From Chitinophagales bacterium (lineage in GTDB: Bacteria > Bacteroidota > Bacteroidia > Chitinophagales > JADIYW01): DNA of 64,000 nt. The notes below the pieces were generated by a model that saw only the letters and a list, made by a program, of their open reading frames with translations, was not told the origin of the DNA and ran no database searches. A program made the position numbers and the translations under genes. The stretch lies in NCBI GenBank assembly GCA_020636545.1, contig JACJXS010000009.1:186001-250000 (forward strand), read 5' to 3'. This document shows positions 1 through 9,123 of the stretch, piece by piece (position 1 is the stretch's first letter; the number at the start of each line of letters is the position of its first letter).

Positions 1-612
1 AATAGTTTTAAAACCATATTTTTCCATTATCGTTCTTAGTTTTAGTCTATTGGAGATTTGTTGTTCACTCAATAAGGTATAATCATGATGAGATTGTATT
101 CCAAAAAAGTCAAATGCAGAACCCATATCTATTTCTTTTTTATTAGAAAGTTCAATGATGGTTAAATCAACAGTACTCCCTCTGCTATGTCCAGATTTCT
201 CAGCAATATAACCTAGTACAAATAAATCTTTCTTATCAACTTCTGGATAAAATTCCCTTTTAGCAATTGTATCATCAATATTTTTTGCCCATTCCATAAA
301 ATTTTGTACGGCTCTTTGAGGTCGATAGGCATCATAAACTTTAATACCAAGACCTTCTTGATTTAGTTCCTTTTGAACTTTTTTTAAGGCATTAGCCGCT
401 TCTAAAGTAATGTATAGTTTATTTGCTTCATAACCCCTTACTGGTCGTCCCATAAAATTATGATTGCCTTTATATCGTAAATCTAATTCTAAATTAGGTA
501 TCAGCTTTTTTAAATTTACAAATGCAGATGGTATCGAATGATTTTTTTGACAGGATAATAATATTATTAAGCCAAATAAACTGAATAACCTGATAATATT
601 AATATTACGCAT
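1..612 (-). CDS. D-alanyl-D-alanine dipeptidase (VanX/DdpX, M15D), partial
   Basis: This reading frame runs off the left edge, so only the first 204 residues are present. It resembles zinc D-Ala-D-Ala dipeptidases of the VanX/DdpX family. An N-terminal hydrophobic stretch ends in LLSC (Cys21), suggesting a lipoprotein in the cell envelope. Family marks are NFMGRPVRGY at 52-61, DAYRP at 94-98 (the substrate-binding Arg of VanX), and SGHSRGSTVDLTI at 140-152, which carries the zinc ligands His142 and Asp149. The third ligand and the catalytic Glu would lie outside the window. A terminator separates it from cysN upstream. A role in peptidoglycan dipeptide recycling is more likely than vancomycin resistance, since no vanH or vanA is beside it. 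Confidence 0.85.
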   Translation of the reverse strand, partial: MRNINIIRLFSLFGLIILLSCQKNHSIPSAFVNLKKLIPNLELDLRYKGNHNFMGRPVRGYEANKLYITLEAANALKKVQKELNQEGLGIKVYDAYRPQRAVQNFMEWAKNIDDTIAKREFYPEVDKKDLFVLGYIAEKSGHSRGSTVDLTIIELSNKKEIDMGSAFDFFGIQSHHDYTLLSEQQISNRLKLRTIMEKYGFKTI

Positions 613-687
613 TGTTTAGGATTTTATTTTTTTATACTTACAAAGTAAATCAATTTAAAAATGGAAATATCATTTTTTCAAAGAATA

Positions 688-718
688 ATAAAAAAAGCCA
701 AACTTTTTAGTTTGGCTT
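688..718 (-). terminator. Rho-independent terminator after cysN
   Basis: A perfect 10-bp stem (695-704 with 709-718) with a 4-base loop is followed on the minus strand by a run of T. It lies just past the cysN stop and closes the cysC-cysD-cysN transcript before the dipeptidase gene. Confidence 0.85.
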
Positions 719-739
719 GATAAAAAATGAATTTAGTCT

Positions 740-2026
740 TTACACAATCATACCTGCTGCAACGGTTTCATTGGTCGCTTCATCTACTAAAATAATACTT
801 CCAGTCTGTCTATTTTTTCTATAACTATCAAAAAATAAAGGTACGGTTGTTTTAATGCTTACACGCCCAATTTCGTTAAGTTTTAGCTCTGTTTGACCTT
901 CTACTCTAGTAAGTGTATTGGTATCCAATACATATTTTATCTCGGTAATGATGGTTTTACATTCTTTTGAAGTATGTCTTAGGATATATTTTCCACGTAA
1001 TGGCATTGGCTTTTCATTCATCCAGCACAACATTACATCTAATTCTTGACCAGTTTGAGGGACATTGTTTTCTCTAACAATCATATCGCCTCTTGAAATA
1101 TCAATTTCATCTTCTAACAAAAGGGTAACGGATTGTGGTGTAAATGCTTCATCTAAATCGCCATCCATTGTTTTTATTGCTTTTATTTTAGAAGTAAAGC
1201 CACTTGGTAAAGCTTTTACAATATCTCCAACTCTAAAAACACCGCCTGCAACTCTCCCTGCGTAACCTCTGTAATCGTGGTATTCATTTTTCATCGGACG
1301 GATTACATATTGTACCGGAAGTCTTGCATCTATATGGTTTAAGTCTGAGCCAATATGAATATTTTCCAATAGATACAATAAAGTTGAGCCATTGTACCAA
1401 GTCATATTTTTGCTTCTTTCCACTACATTATCGCCTGTTAATGCTGAAATTGGAATAAAAGTAACATCTTTTATATCTAATTTTGAAGCAAAAGCTTTAT
1501 AATCACTAACGATTTTGTCAAAAGTAGCCTCGTCCCAATCTACCAAATCCATTTTATTGACACAAACAACAATATGCGGAATTTGTAATAAAGAAGCAAT
1601 ATAAGAATGTCTGAATGTTTGTTCAATAATACCTTTTCTTGCATCAACTAAAATGATGGCTAGATTGGCAGTACTTGCACCAGTAACCATATTTCTAGTG
1701 TATTGAATATGTCCAGGTGTATCAGCAATAATAAATTTACGTTTTGGAGTAGAAAAATATCTATAAGCAACATCAATGGTAATACCTTGCTCACGCTCAG
1801 CTCTCAAACCATCAGTTAAAAGTGCTAAATTGACATATTCCTCGCCTCTTTTTTCAGAAGCTGATTCAATGGCTTCAATTTGGTCTTCAAAAATAGATTT
1901 ACTATCGTATAATAATCTGCCGATTAAAGTAGATTTTCCGTCATCAACAGAGCCTGCTGTGGTAAAACGCAATAACTCCATATCTAAATATGCTTTACTA
2001 TCGAAATTTTCTTGTGTTGTTGTCAT
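740..2026 (-). CDS. cysN: Sulfate adenylyltransferase subunit 1 (GTPase subunit)
   Basis: CysN is the GTPase subunit of ATP sulfurylase. With CysD it makes adenosine 5'-phosphosulfate from sulfate and ATP, driven by GTP hydrolysis. The 428-residue protein has an EF-Tu-like GTPase domain: GSVDDGKST at 25-33 (G1), DTPGH at 102-106 (G3) and NKMD at 157-160 (G4), followed by two beta-barrel domains. There is no fused CysC kinase domain, which fits the separate cysC two genes upstream. It is the last gene of cysC-cysD-cysN, 101 bases after cysD, and ends at a strong terminator. Confidence 0.96.
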   Translation of the reverse strand: MTTTQENFDSKAYLDMELLRFTTAGSVDDGKSTLIGRLLYDSKSIFEDQIEAIESASEKRGEEYVNLALLTDGLRAEREQGITIDVAYRYFSTPKRKFIIADTPGHIQYTRNMVTGASTANLAIILVDARKGIIEQTFRHSYIASLLQIPHIVVCVNKMDLVDWDEATFDKIVSDYKAFASKLDIKDVTFIPISALTGDNVVERSKNMTWYNGSTLLYLLENIHIGSDLNHIDARLPVQYVIRPMKNEYHDYRGYAGRVAGGVFRVGDIVKALPSGFTSKIKAIKTMDGDLDEAFTPQSVTLLLEDEIDISRGDMIVRENNVPQTGQELDVMLCWMNEKPMPLRGKYILRHTSKECKTIITEIKYVLDTNTLTRVEGQTELKLNEIGRVSIKTTVPLFFDSYRKNRQTGSIILVDEATNETVAAGMIV

Positions 2027-2127
2027 ATTATTTTCTTCTAAAGTTTCTTTTATTATTCCTTATTTCTCAATTACTTGATATAAAAACAGTCTTAATACTT
2101 ATGTCTTATTTCTTACTACTTTTATGA

Positions 2128-3036
2128 TTAAAAATAGCCTGCTTTTTTTCTATCTTCCATAGCTGCTTCACTTCGTTTATCATCGGCTCTAGTACCTCTT
2201 TCAGTGGTTCTACTTGCGGCAACTTCTTGGATGATATCTTCTAAGGTTGAAGCCTCAGAAAATACAGCTCCAGTACAAGAAATATCACCAATGGTTCTAA
2301 AACGTACTACTTTTTCTTCTGCTACTTCATTAGGTTTCTTTTGCATATATGGATTGTCAGAATACCAAACACCATCTCTTTCAAATACCATTCTTTTGTG
2401 AGAGAAATATAAATTAGGCATCTCTATTTGTTCTTGATAAATATATTGCCAAACATCCATTTCTGTCCAATTTGAAATTGGGAAAACTCTAAAATGCTCG
2501 CCTATATGTTTTCTTCCGTTGAAAATATTCCATAATTCGGGTCTTTGATTTTTTGGATCCCATTGTCCAAATTCATCTCTGTGTGAGAAAAATCTTTCTT
2601 TTGCTCTAGCTTTTTCTTCATCTCTTCGAGCTCCACCAATTGCACAATCGAATTTATTTTTTTCAATTGCTTCTAATAAAGGAACTGTTTGTAAGGCATT
2701 TCTTGATGCATTATATCCTTTTTCTTCTCTTACTAATCCTTTGTCTATCGCTTCTTGAACAGAGGCAACAATTAATTTCAAACCATTTTTCTCTACTAAT
2801 TGATCTCTAAAATCTAAGGCTTCTTGAAAATTATGTCCTGTATCAACATGTAAAAGTGTGAAAGGAATATTAGCTGGATAAAATGCCTTCATTGCCAAAT
2901 GTGTAACTACAATTGAATCTTTTCCACCTGAAAAAAGAATACAAGGATTTTCAAATTGTGCAGCAACTTCACGAAGCACATATATCGACTCCGATTCTAA
3001 TTCTCTGAGATGGTTTAAATGGTAATCTAATGCCAT
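2128..3036 (-). CDS. cysD: Sulfate adenylyltransferase subunit 2
   Basis: CysD is the catalytic adenylyltransferase subunit of ATP sulfurylase and partners with CysN. The protein has 302 residues, the usual family length. It carries the PP-loop motif SGGKDS at 36-41 that binds the ATP pyrophosphate, and the family's conserved C-terminal tail rich in basic residues. It starts 3 bases after the cysC stop, so the two are almost certainly co-transcribed and translationally linked. Confidence 0.96.
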   Translation of the reverse strand: MALDYHLNHLRELESESIYVLREVAAQFENPCILFSGGKDSIVVTHLAMKAFYPANIPFTLLHVDTGHNFQEALDFRDQLVEKNGLKLIVASVQEAIDKGLVREEKGYNASRNALQTVPLLEAIEKNKFDCAIGGARRDEEKARAKERFFSHRDEFGQWDPKNQRPELWNIFNGRKHIGEHFRVFPISNWTEMDVWQYIYQEQIEMPNLYFSHKRMVFERDGVWYSDNPYMQKKPNEVAEEKVVRFRTIGDISCTGAVFSEASTLEDIIQEVAASRTTERGTRADDKRSEAAMEDRKKAGYF

Positions 3037-3039
3037 AAT

Positions 3040-3642
3040 TTATTGTTTAATTTTATTTATAAAGTGATTGTATATTTTATCAATACTTTCTTCAATAGAA
3101 AGTTCTGCTGTTTTTATTTCTAAACTTGGATTTTTTGGAGCTTCAAATGGAGCATCTAATCCAGTAAAATTCTTAATCTCTCCTTTTAATGCTTTAGCAT
3201 ATAAGCCTTTAACATCTCTTTTTGCACATTCATCAAAAGAGGCATTGATATAAATTTCATTAAAATCAGCATCTCCAATGATATTTTTTGCTTGCTCACG
3301 AATATCTAAAGTTGGCGATACAAAACAGTTGATGGTAATAATGCCACAATCTAAAAATAGTTTATTGATTTCGGCAATTCTTCTAATGTTTTCAGTCCTA
3401 TCCTCTTCAGAAAAACTAAGATTTTTATTGATGCCTGAACGAATATTATCGCCATCTAAGACCATAGAAAGTATGCCGTTTTGATGTAGTTTTTTCTCTA
3501 AGCCTTCCGCAATCGTAGATTTTCCAGAACCAGATAAACCTGTCATCCATATACAAATTGACTTTTGCTTCAATAAGCTTTCCTTATCTTCTCGTTGCAA
3601 TAATCTGCCAAAAATTGGATGTATATTGTTATCGTTTTGCAT
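3040..3642 (-). CDS. cysC: Adenylylsulfate kinase
   Basis: CysC phosphorylates APS to PAPS, the activated sulfate used for reduction or for sulfotransferases. The 200-residue protein has the P-loop GLSGSGKST at 35-43, DGDNIRSG of the APS-binding region, and the lid region near FTGLDAPFEAP. It is the first gene of the cysCDN operon and has a well-formed Bacteroidota promoter directly upstream. No APS/PAPS reductase or sulfite reductase gene lies beside it, so use of PAPS for sulfation is possible but unproven. Confidence 0.95.
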   Translation of the reverse strand: MQNDNNIHPIFGRLLQREDKESLLKQKSICIWMTGLSGSGKSTIAEGLEKKLHQNGILSMVLDGDNIRSGINKNLSFSEEDRTENIRRIAEINKLFLDCGIITINCFVSPTLDIREQAKNIIGDADFNEIYINASFDECAKRDVKGLYAKALKGEIKNFTGLDAPFEAPKNPSLEIKTAELSIEESIDKIYNHFINKIKQ

Positions 3643-3653
3643 AATTTGAGGTA

Positions 3654-3683
3654 CAAAGATAAATAAATTTCTTAAACTTCCAA
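3654..3683 (-). promoter_or_regulatory. Promoter of cysCDN
   Basis: On the minus strand a -33 TTG (CAA at 3681-3683) and a -7 box TATCTTTG (3654-3661) are separated by 19 bases, the Bacteroidota consensus. The -7 box ends only 11 bases before the cysC ATG, implying a very short leader. Confidence 0.75.
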
Positions 3684-3748
3684 TAGTATATTGACTATAT
3701 AGACTATTAATTTTTATTTTAACTTATTTTTCAAAATTGGAGCTTGTT

Positions 3749-5368
3749 TTATTGACTTGCTCTTTTGTTTTTTTCTTTTTTAAAAGGAGCTGGTGTAATA
3801 TTGTGTTCTTTAAAACTTTTATCCTCGAAAGCTTCTAATGCTCTTTTATATATTGGATTTTGAATGTTTGTAATTTGATAATAAACAGAATAGTCAAATA
3901 AATTTTGTCCAATTAAGCCTTTTAATTGATTTTTAATAACAGGAATAGATTGTTTGTAAACTTCAGCAGAATCAGGTTCTGCATTCTTGGTTTTTGCAAA
4001 TGCAATAAAATTATTGTACAAAGTGGAATCTACTTCAAATGATTGAATATATTTATTTGCTGAATTATATTTTTGCATAAGTATATCTCTATTTTCGTTC
4101 ACATAAGTTAATGCAAATTGATTGAAAGCTCCGGTTCTTATTAATTTACTATAGAATTTAGAGGTCCAAGTAGTATCTAAAGGCACAAAAATATCAGGAA
4201 TGATACCACCTGCACCATAAACAACTCTTTTATTATTGGTATAGAATTTTGTAGAATCAATAATTTTTGTTTTATGTTCATCAAATAATTCCCCACTCTC
4301 ATATCGTTCATTAATATCTTCACTATATACACCATCATTTTTTCCATAAGGTTTTTGGATATTTCTGCCACTTGGTGTGTAGTAATGAGCCATAGTTAAT
4401 CGTATTACCGACCAATCTGCGAGATTATAAGCTTTCTGAACTAAACCTTTACCAAATGTTCTGCGTCCGATGATTAAGCCTCTATCCCAATCTTGTATAG
4501 CTCCAGCAACAATTTCTGATGCTGATGCTGAGCCTTGATCCACCATAATGACTAATTCGCCATTTTCAAAATTACCAGAATTAGTAGCATTCAAGTCTAT
4601 TCTTGTTTGTGAACGTCCTTCAGAGTAAACCACTAATTTACCTTCTGTTAAAAACAAATCGGATAAAGCATGTGCTTGATTAAGATAGCCTCCGCCATTG
4701 CCTGTTAAATCTAAAATTAATTTTTTGGCACCTTGTTTTTTTAAACTATCAATGGCTTTAATAACTTCATCAGTTGCGGTAGCAGAAAATCTAGAGAGTT
4801 TGATATATCCAATTTCTGATGTTGCCATATATTGTGCTTCAATTGCATAAATAGGAATTTTATCTCTCACAATATTAAATTCAATCAAATCAGGCTCGCC
4901 ATATCTTTTAACTTTTACAGTAACAGTGGTACCTTTTTTGCCTCTTAATAATTTAAAAACTTTATCATTATCCAAGCCAATTCCAGCAACTTTAGCCGTA
5001 TCAATATAAATAATTTTATCACCATCTTGCAATCCTACTTTTTGTGATGGACCGCCATGAATAACATGTACAATTAATAAAGTATCTTGAAAAATTTGAA
5101 ATTGAATACCAACACCTTCAAAATTTCCTTCTAATGGTTCATTCGTTTTTTTGTATTCATCGGCAGAATAATAAATAGAATGTGGGTCTAGTCCTTTTAA
5201 CATAGATTTGATGCCGACTTCAACAATAGAGTCCATATTAACTTTCTCGACATAATAATTATCAACAAGATTTAAAAATGAAGACATTTTGGATTGATAG
5301 GTTTGAGCGAAACTCACAAAAACACTAAAAATTATAGCTAAGGAAAGAAAGGTTTTTTGCATACTCAC
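3749..5368 (-). CDS. S41 family C-terminal processing peptidase (CtpA/Prc type)
   Basis: This is a periplasmic serine protease of the tail-specific/CtpA family, which trims or degrades envelope proteins. The 539 residues begin with a signal peptide ending near SFAQ at 22. A PDZ domain spans about 80-160, and the S41 core includes LDLTGNGGG near 219-227. The catalytic region is GSASASEIVAGA at 279-290, and the general-base Lys lies in FGKGLVQ at 306-311. The C-terminus is long and charged. An internal ATG two codons in is an equally good start. It stands alone between cysC and a peptide-transporter permease, and no partner lipoprotein is visible. Confidence 0.93.
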   Translation of the reverse strand: MSMQKTFLSLAIIFSVFVSFAQTYQSKMSSFLNLVDNYYVEKVNMDSIVEVGIKSMLKGLDPHSIYYSADEYKKTNEPLEGNFEGVGIQFQIFQDTLLIVHVIHGGPSQKVGLQDGDKIIYIDTAKVAGIGLDNDKVFKLLRGKKGTTVTVKVKRYGEPDLIEFNIVRDKIPIYAIEAQYMATSEIGYIKLSRFSATATDEVIKAIDSLKKQGAKKLILDLTGNGGGYLNQAHALSDLFLTEGKLVVYSEGRSQTRIDLNATNSGNFENGELVIMVDQGSASASEIVAGAIQDWDRGLIIGRRTFGKGLVQKAYNLADWSVIRLTMAHYYTPSGRNIQKPYGKNDGVYSEDINERYESGELFDEHKTKIIDSTKFYTNNKRVVYGAGGIIPDIFVPLDTTWTSKFYSKLIRTGAFNQFALTYVNENRDILMQKYNSANKYIQSFEVDSTLYNNFIAFAKTKNAEPDSAEVYKQSIPVIKNQLKGLIGQNLFDYSVYYQITNIQNPIYKRALEAFEDKSFKEHNITPAPFKKEKNKRASQ

Positions 5369-5460
5369 GAATTTAGAATGATATTACAAAATAAATACCT
5401 AAATATGGCAAACTACATCAAAAATTGTTAAATAAATAGAAATTATAATTAGATAAGCTA

Positions 5461-6684
5461 TTACACTGCTTGTCCTTTCACATCAAATGCATCTCTAAGT
5501 CCGTTGCCTAATAAATTGAATGCCAACACCAAAATCATAATGCAAAAGCCAGGAGCTAAAGCTAAAAATGCTTTATTTGTGGTTAGGTAAGCCAAATGGT
5601 CATTGAGCATAGTTCCCCAACTTGGAGTGGGAGGTTTAACGCCGATTCCTACAAAACTCAAACCCGCTTCAATCAATATTGCAGAAGCAAAATCTGCCGC
5701 TGCGATTACCAAAATAGGACCAATAATATTAGGTAAAATATGCTTAAAAATTGTTCTAAAATGATTGTAGCCTAAACTTCTTGCGGCTTGAATATATTCC
5801 ATTTCACGCACGCCCAAAACTTGACCACGCACGACTCTCGCCGTATCCACCCACATGGACAAACCAACAGCAATAAAAATAGCTAAGAAAGAATTGATTT
5901 TATCGCCAATAGCAAAACGAATGGTCATTGCTAATAAAATTGTTGGGATAGACCAAATTACATTGATGAGCCACATTACCACATTGTCCACCCAACCTCT
6001 AAAATAACCAGCAATGGCACCCATAAAAATACCGATAGACAAAGAAATTAAAACTGCAATAAAACCAACTGTGAGTGATACTCGAACACCTAACAATAAT
6101 CGACTTAAAATATCACGACCGTAACCATCAGTTCCTAATAAATAGCGTTTTGTTACGATATTGTATTTTTCAATATCTGCTTTTATGTAACTAATATCTT
6201 TCTTTTCAAATTGATTATTAATATCATAAAAGAGTGCTTTTTTATCCTGATATTGAATGTTTGGCTTTTCATTTGAAACCGCATAGACTACTTGTGCTAA
6301 CGAAAAGGCTTTTGTTTCAACTGGCCTATCTTCTCCAGCATAAGTTTGTACAACAATGCTCGTATCATTCATTTCATAATTACTTATTGGAATCATTTGA
6401 TAAGGATTATCTTTTCCAATAAAAACGGTTTTTAAAAAGGAACTCGGATTTTCTAGTCTATTTTTGCGAACCAAAAGCATTTTTACCTTTGTATTAGGCG
6501 ACAAATTAGTTAATTCTAAAACTTGGTCATCAGCATCAGGTGTTTTGTCTTGAGCAATAACAGGAGCAAAAATGGCAAGAAATAAAGCTATTATAATCAC
6601 ACATAAACTAAAAATTGCAGGCTTGTTCTTTTTTAGCCGTTTCCATATTTTTTTAGTTGGAGATTCTATTGCTTGATTACTCAT
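5461..6684 (-). CDS. Peptide ABC transporter permease (DppC/OppC family)
   Basis: This is an inner-membrane permease subunit of a di/oligopeptide ABC importer. After a first membrane helix (about 22-45), TDGYGRDILSRLL opens the conserved BPD_transp domain. The EAA loop, which docks the ATPase, is seen in EYIQAARSLGYNHFRTIFKH. At 407 residues it is longer than classical DppC (about 300), because some 120-130 extra residues sit between helix 1 and the transport domain and should face the periplasm. No DppB, ATPase or binding-protein gene is adjacent, so the other subunits must be encoded elsewhere. Confidence 0.92.
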   Translation of the reverse strand: MSNQAIESPTKKIWKRLKKNKPAIFSLCVIIIALFLAIFAPVIAQDKTPDADDQVLELTNLSPNTKVKMLLVRKNRLENPSSFLKTVFIGKDNPYQMIPISNYEMNDTSIVVQTYAGEDRPVETKAFSLAQVVYAVSNEKPNIQYQDKKALFYDINNQFEKKDISYIKADIEKYNIVTKRYLLGTDGYGRDILSRLLLGVRVSLTVGFIAVLISLSIGIFMGAIAGYFRGWVDNVVMWLINVIWSIPTILLAMTIRFAIGDKINSFLAIFIAVGLSMWVDTARVVRGQVLGVREMEYIQAARSLGYNHFRTIFKHILPNIIGPILVIAAADFASAILIEAGLSFVGIGVKPPTPSWGTMLNDHLAYLTTNKAFLALAPGFCIMILVLAFNLLGNGLRDAFDVKGQAV

Positions 6685-6754
6685 TCTTTACACCAATTTT
6701 GCAAAGCAAGATACAATTATTTTTTATTCCTTAGAATAAGTATTCGTAAAACAG

Positions 6755-6762
6755 TAAATTTG
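6755..6762 (+). promoter_or_regulatory. -7 box upstream of yicC
   Basis: TAAATTTG matches TAnnTTTG and lies 21 bases before the ATG at 6784. It supports that start over an upstream in-frame one at 6673. No clear -33 TTG was seen. Confidence 0.55.
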
Positions 6763-6783
6763 CGTCCAACCAATCATTTTTGT

Positions 6784-7650
6784 ATGTTATATTCTATGAC
6801 CGGTTTCGGTAAAGTTTTGTGTGTCATTAATAATACCAATTTTTCTGTTGAAATAAAATCGCTAAATAGCAAACAAATAGAAATCAACCTTAGAAATGCT
6901 AATTTTTTGAGAGACCTTGAATTGGAACTCAGAAAACTACTTCAACAAAAATTATTGAGAGGAAAAATTGATGTCAGCATCAGTGAAGAAATTAATGATA
7001 AGCAAAGTATTCTAAATTTAGATAATATTGAACAATTGTATCGTGAATTGATAGATTTTGGTCAAAATAAAAATATTCCATTAGGCGATATTTTTCCAAC
7101 GGTTTTAAAATTAAGTGAGCAAAACAAAAGAGATAGTTTTACAATTGAAGATGAAAAAAAAGAGGCTATTTTAGAAACTTTAGAAACTGGTATTGATGCT
7201 TTAATTGAGTTTAGAAAAAAAGAGGGATTAGAATTGGAGCAAGATATTGTAAGCCGTATAAAATGGATTCAAAAACTTAGAACAAATATAGTTCCGTTTG
7301 AAAATAATAGGATTGCCAAAATTAGAGAACGAATTGAAAATGAATTGACTCAATTAAAAAATATAACAATAGATTCTAATCGTTTAGAACAAGAAATTAT
7401 TTTTTATGCTGAGAAATTAGATATCACAGAAGAACATACACGCTTGCAATCGCATTGTACTTATTTTTTAGAAATAGTAGAGAATAATACTATTGAAAAA
7501 GGAAAAAAATTAGGGTTTATAGCACAAGAAATTGGCAGAGAAATTAATACAATTGGCTCAAAAGCAAATGATGCTGATATTCAAAAATTAGTTGTTCAGA
7601 TGAAAGATGAATTAGAAAAAATCAAAGAACAATTGAATAATATTTTGTGA
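6784..7650 (+). CDS. YicC family endoribonuclease
   Basis: This is a YicC/YloC family protein, a group now known to include endoribonucleases acting on small RNAs and mRNAs. The family N-terminus MLYSMTGFGK fixes the start at 6784; an in-frame ATG at 6673 would add 37 residues that match nothing and would overlap the divergent permease. The 288 residues include the central coiled-coil segment and the conserved C-terminal DUF1732 region, with ITEEHTRLQSHCTYF and GFIAQEIGREINTIGSKAND. The stop lies 2 bases from the end of the convergent hisIE gene. Confidence 0.93.
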   Translation: MLYSMTGFGKVLCVINNTNFSVEIKSLNSKQIEINLRNANFLRDLELELRKLLQQKLLRGKIDVSISEEINDKQSILNLDNIEQLYRELIDFGQNKNIPLGDIFPTVLKLSEQNKRDSFTIEDEKKEAILETLETGIDALIEFRKKEGLELEQDIVSRIKWIQKLRTNIVPFENNRIAKIRERIENELTQLKNITIDSNRLEQEIIFYAEKLDITEEHTRLQSHCTYFLEIVENNTIEKGKKLGFIAQEIGREINTIGSKANDADIQKLVVQMKDELEKIKEQLNNIL

Positions 7651-7652
7651 TT

Positions 7653-8246
7653 TTATTTATGTCTTTGTCTTAAAACTTCAATGATATCTTCTAGTTTGAA
7701 ACCTTTAGCTTGTAATAAAATCAAGTAATGGAACAATAAATCTGCTGCTTCATTTTTGAATAAATCATCATTTTCATCTTTAGCTTCAATGACTAATTCC
7801 ACAGCTTCTTCTCCTACTTTTTGAGCAATCTTGTTGATACCTCTATTGAAAAGAGAAGTCGTATAAGATTTTTCTGAAGGGTTGTTTTTTCTATCTTCAA
7901 TTATATTTTCTAAATCAAAAAGGAAAGAAAATTTTTCATTATTTTTTTCAAACCAACAAGTGTCTTTTCCTGTGTGGCAAGTTGGTCCGTTTGGAATTGC
8001 TTTAATTAATAATGTATCGTTGTCGCAATCTACTTTTATATCTTTTAAGGCCAAAAAATGACCGCTTTCTTCACCTTTTGTCCAGAGCCTATTTTTTGTT
8101 CTTGAGAAAAAAGTAACTTTTCTTAATTCAACTGTTTTTTTGTAGGCTTCTTCATTCATAAAGCCTAACATTAATATATTTCCTGTATTTGCATCTTGTA
8201 CAATTGCAGGAACAAGCCCATCCATTTTCTCAAAATCTATTTGCAT
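7653..8246 (-). CDS. hisIE: Bifunctional phosphoribosyl-AMP cyclohydrolase / phosphoribosyl-ATP pyrophosphatase
   Basis: This fused enzyme performs steps 2 and 3 of histidine biosynthesis. The N-terminal HisI domain shows DGLVPAIVQD, the metal-binding KVDCDND and the zinc-cysteine motif CHTGKDTCWFE. The C-terminal HisE domain shows KVGEEAVELVIEAK and NEAADLLFHYL. The 197-residue length is normal for the fusion. It is separated from hisF by the oppositely oriented DUF4412 gene, so it needs its own promoter. A TATTTTTG box at 8251-8258 on the minus strand is close enough to suggest an almost leaderless transcript. Confidence 0.95.
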   Translation of the reverse strand: MQIDFEKMDGLVPAIVQDANTGNILMLGFMNEEAYKKTVELRKVTFFSRTKNRLWTKGEESGHFLALKDIKVDCDNDTLLIKAIPNGPTCHTGKDTCWFEKNNEKFSFLFDLENIIEDRKNNPSEKSYTTSLFNRGINKIAQKVGEEAVELVIEAKDENDDLFKNEAADLLFHYLILLQAKGFKLEDIIEVLRQRHK

Positions 8247-8250
8247 TGGG

Positions 8251-8258
8251 CAAAAATA
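8251..8258 (-). promoter_or_regulatory. Possible -7 box of hisIE
   Basis: TATTTTTG on the minus strand ends 4 bases before the hisIE ATG. If used, the transcript would start at or near the start codon. No -33 TTG is evident, so this is tentative. Confidence 0.35.
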
Positions 8259-8319
8259 CTAAATAAAGTTTTGTTTTTTCATTAATATCTTATAACTTTA
8301 AAAGTATAACGAGGCAACT

Positions 8320-9123
8320 ATGAAAAGGATAGTAATAATTTTATTTTTTTGTGTAATTGTAGCTCAAACTCAAGCACAAACCTCAACAAATAAACCCAAT
8401 AAACCGTCGTTCACTGATGATTTTCTGAACGAAAACCTTATGAATGATATAATGTCACAGCTTGACGCATTTGAAAAAGAGGTTAAGTATGAAGATAAAT
8501 ACACGTTTAGTGAATATTCAAAAATTAAAATTTCAAATACCAATAAGGAAAAAACAAGTAATGTGGTTTATGATATTTACCTTTCAGAAAATGCATCAAT
8601 GATGAAAATGAATGTTGGAAATGGAAATAAATCTGAAGATGATATTAATATAATTATGGATTCCAAAAACAAATCTATGATTACCTTAAATGAACAAGAT
8701 AAATCTGCGATTGCAATAAATACCGAAGGTTTGATGGATTTGGCAAATTCATTTTCTAATAAACATCTTTCTACTCAGAAAAATACAACGCAAGTAAGTA
8801 TTCAAAAAACAGGAAGAACCAAGACTATTTTGGGTTATGCATGTAATGAATATAAAATTACCAATAGTGATAGTGAAGGCTTAAATGAAATATTTGCTTG
8901 GGTTACAGAAGATCCAAGTATCAAAAATATAGATTTTTTTAGTGCATTAGGAAAGCAACTGAAATTGCCAAATCCTCCAAAAAGTGAAATTATTGGGACT
9001 ACTTTAGAATTTAATGGTAAAAATTTAAAAACGCAAGATACTTTCTCTATGCAAGTTCTTGAGATTTCAAAATCAACTTATACTAAAGATTTAAGTACTT
9101 ACAAAATGGAAGGAGGTTTTTAA
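8320..9123 (+). CDS. DUF4412 domain-containing secreted protein
   Basis: This 267-residue protein has a clear signal peptide ending near AQTQAQ (about residue 20) and should be periplasmic or surface-exposed. The second half carries the DUF4412-like pattern TGRTKTILGYACNEYKI, followed by a short GxGF-like end. The function of the family is unknown. It is transcribed opposite to the histidine genes on both sides. Its stop overlaps the hisF stop by 4 bases (convergent), and its start faces the hisIE start. It thus splits an otherwise co-directional histidine cluster. Confidence 0.8.
   Translation: MKRIVIILFFCVIVAQTQAQTSTNKPNKPSFTDDFLNENLMNDIMSQLDAFEKEVKYEDKYTFSEYSKIKISNTNKEKTSNVVYDIYLSENASMMKMNVGNGNKSEDDINIIMDSKNKSMITLNEQDKSAIAINTEGLMDLANSFSNKHLSTQKNTTQVSIQKTGRTKTILGYACNEYKITNSDSEGLNEIFAWVTEDPSIKNIDFFSALGKQLKLPNPPKSEIIGTTLEFNGKNLKTQDTFSMQVLEISKSTYTKDLSTYKMEGGF

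Noticed and set aside
1..612. Vancomycin resistance gene vanX
   Set aside because: Only the dipeptidase fold is shown, and there is no vanH or vanA neighbour; a lipoprotein dipeptidase for cell-wall turnover is likelier.
6673..6783. In-frame extension of yicC to an upstream ATG
   Set aside because: The family start MLYSMTGFGK lies at 6784, the added 37 residues match nothing, the -7 box at 6755 lies inside the extension, and it would overlap the divergent permease gene.
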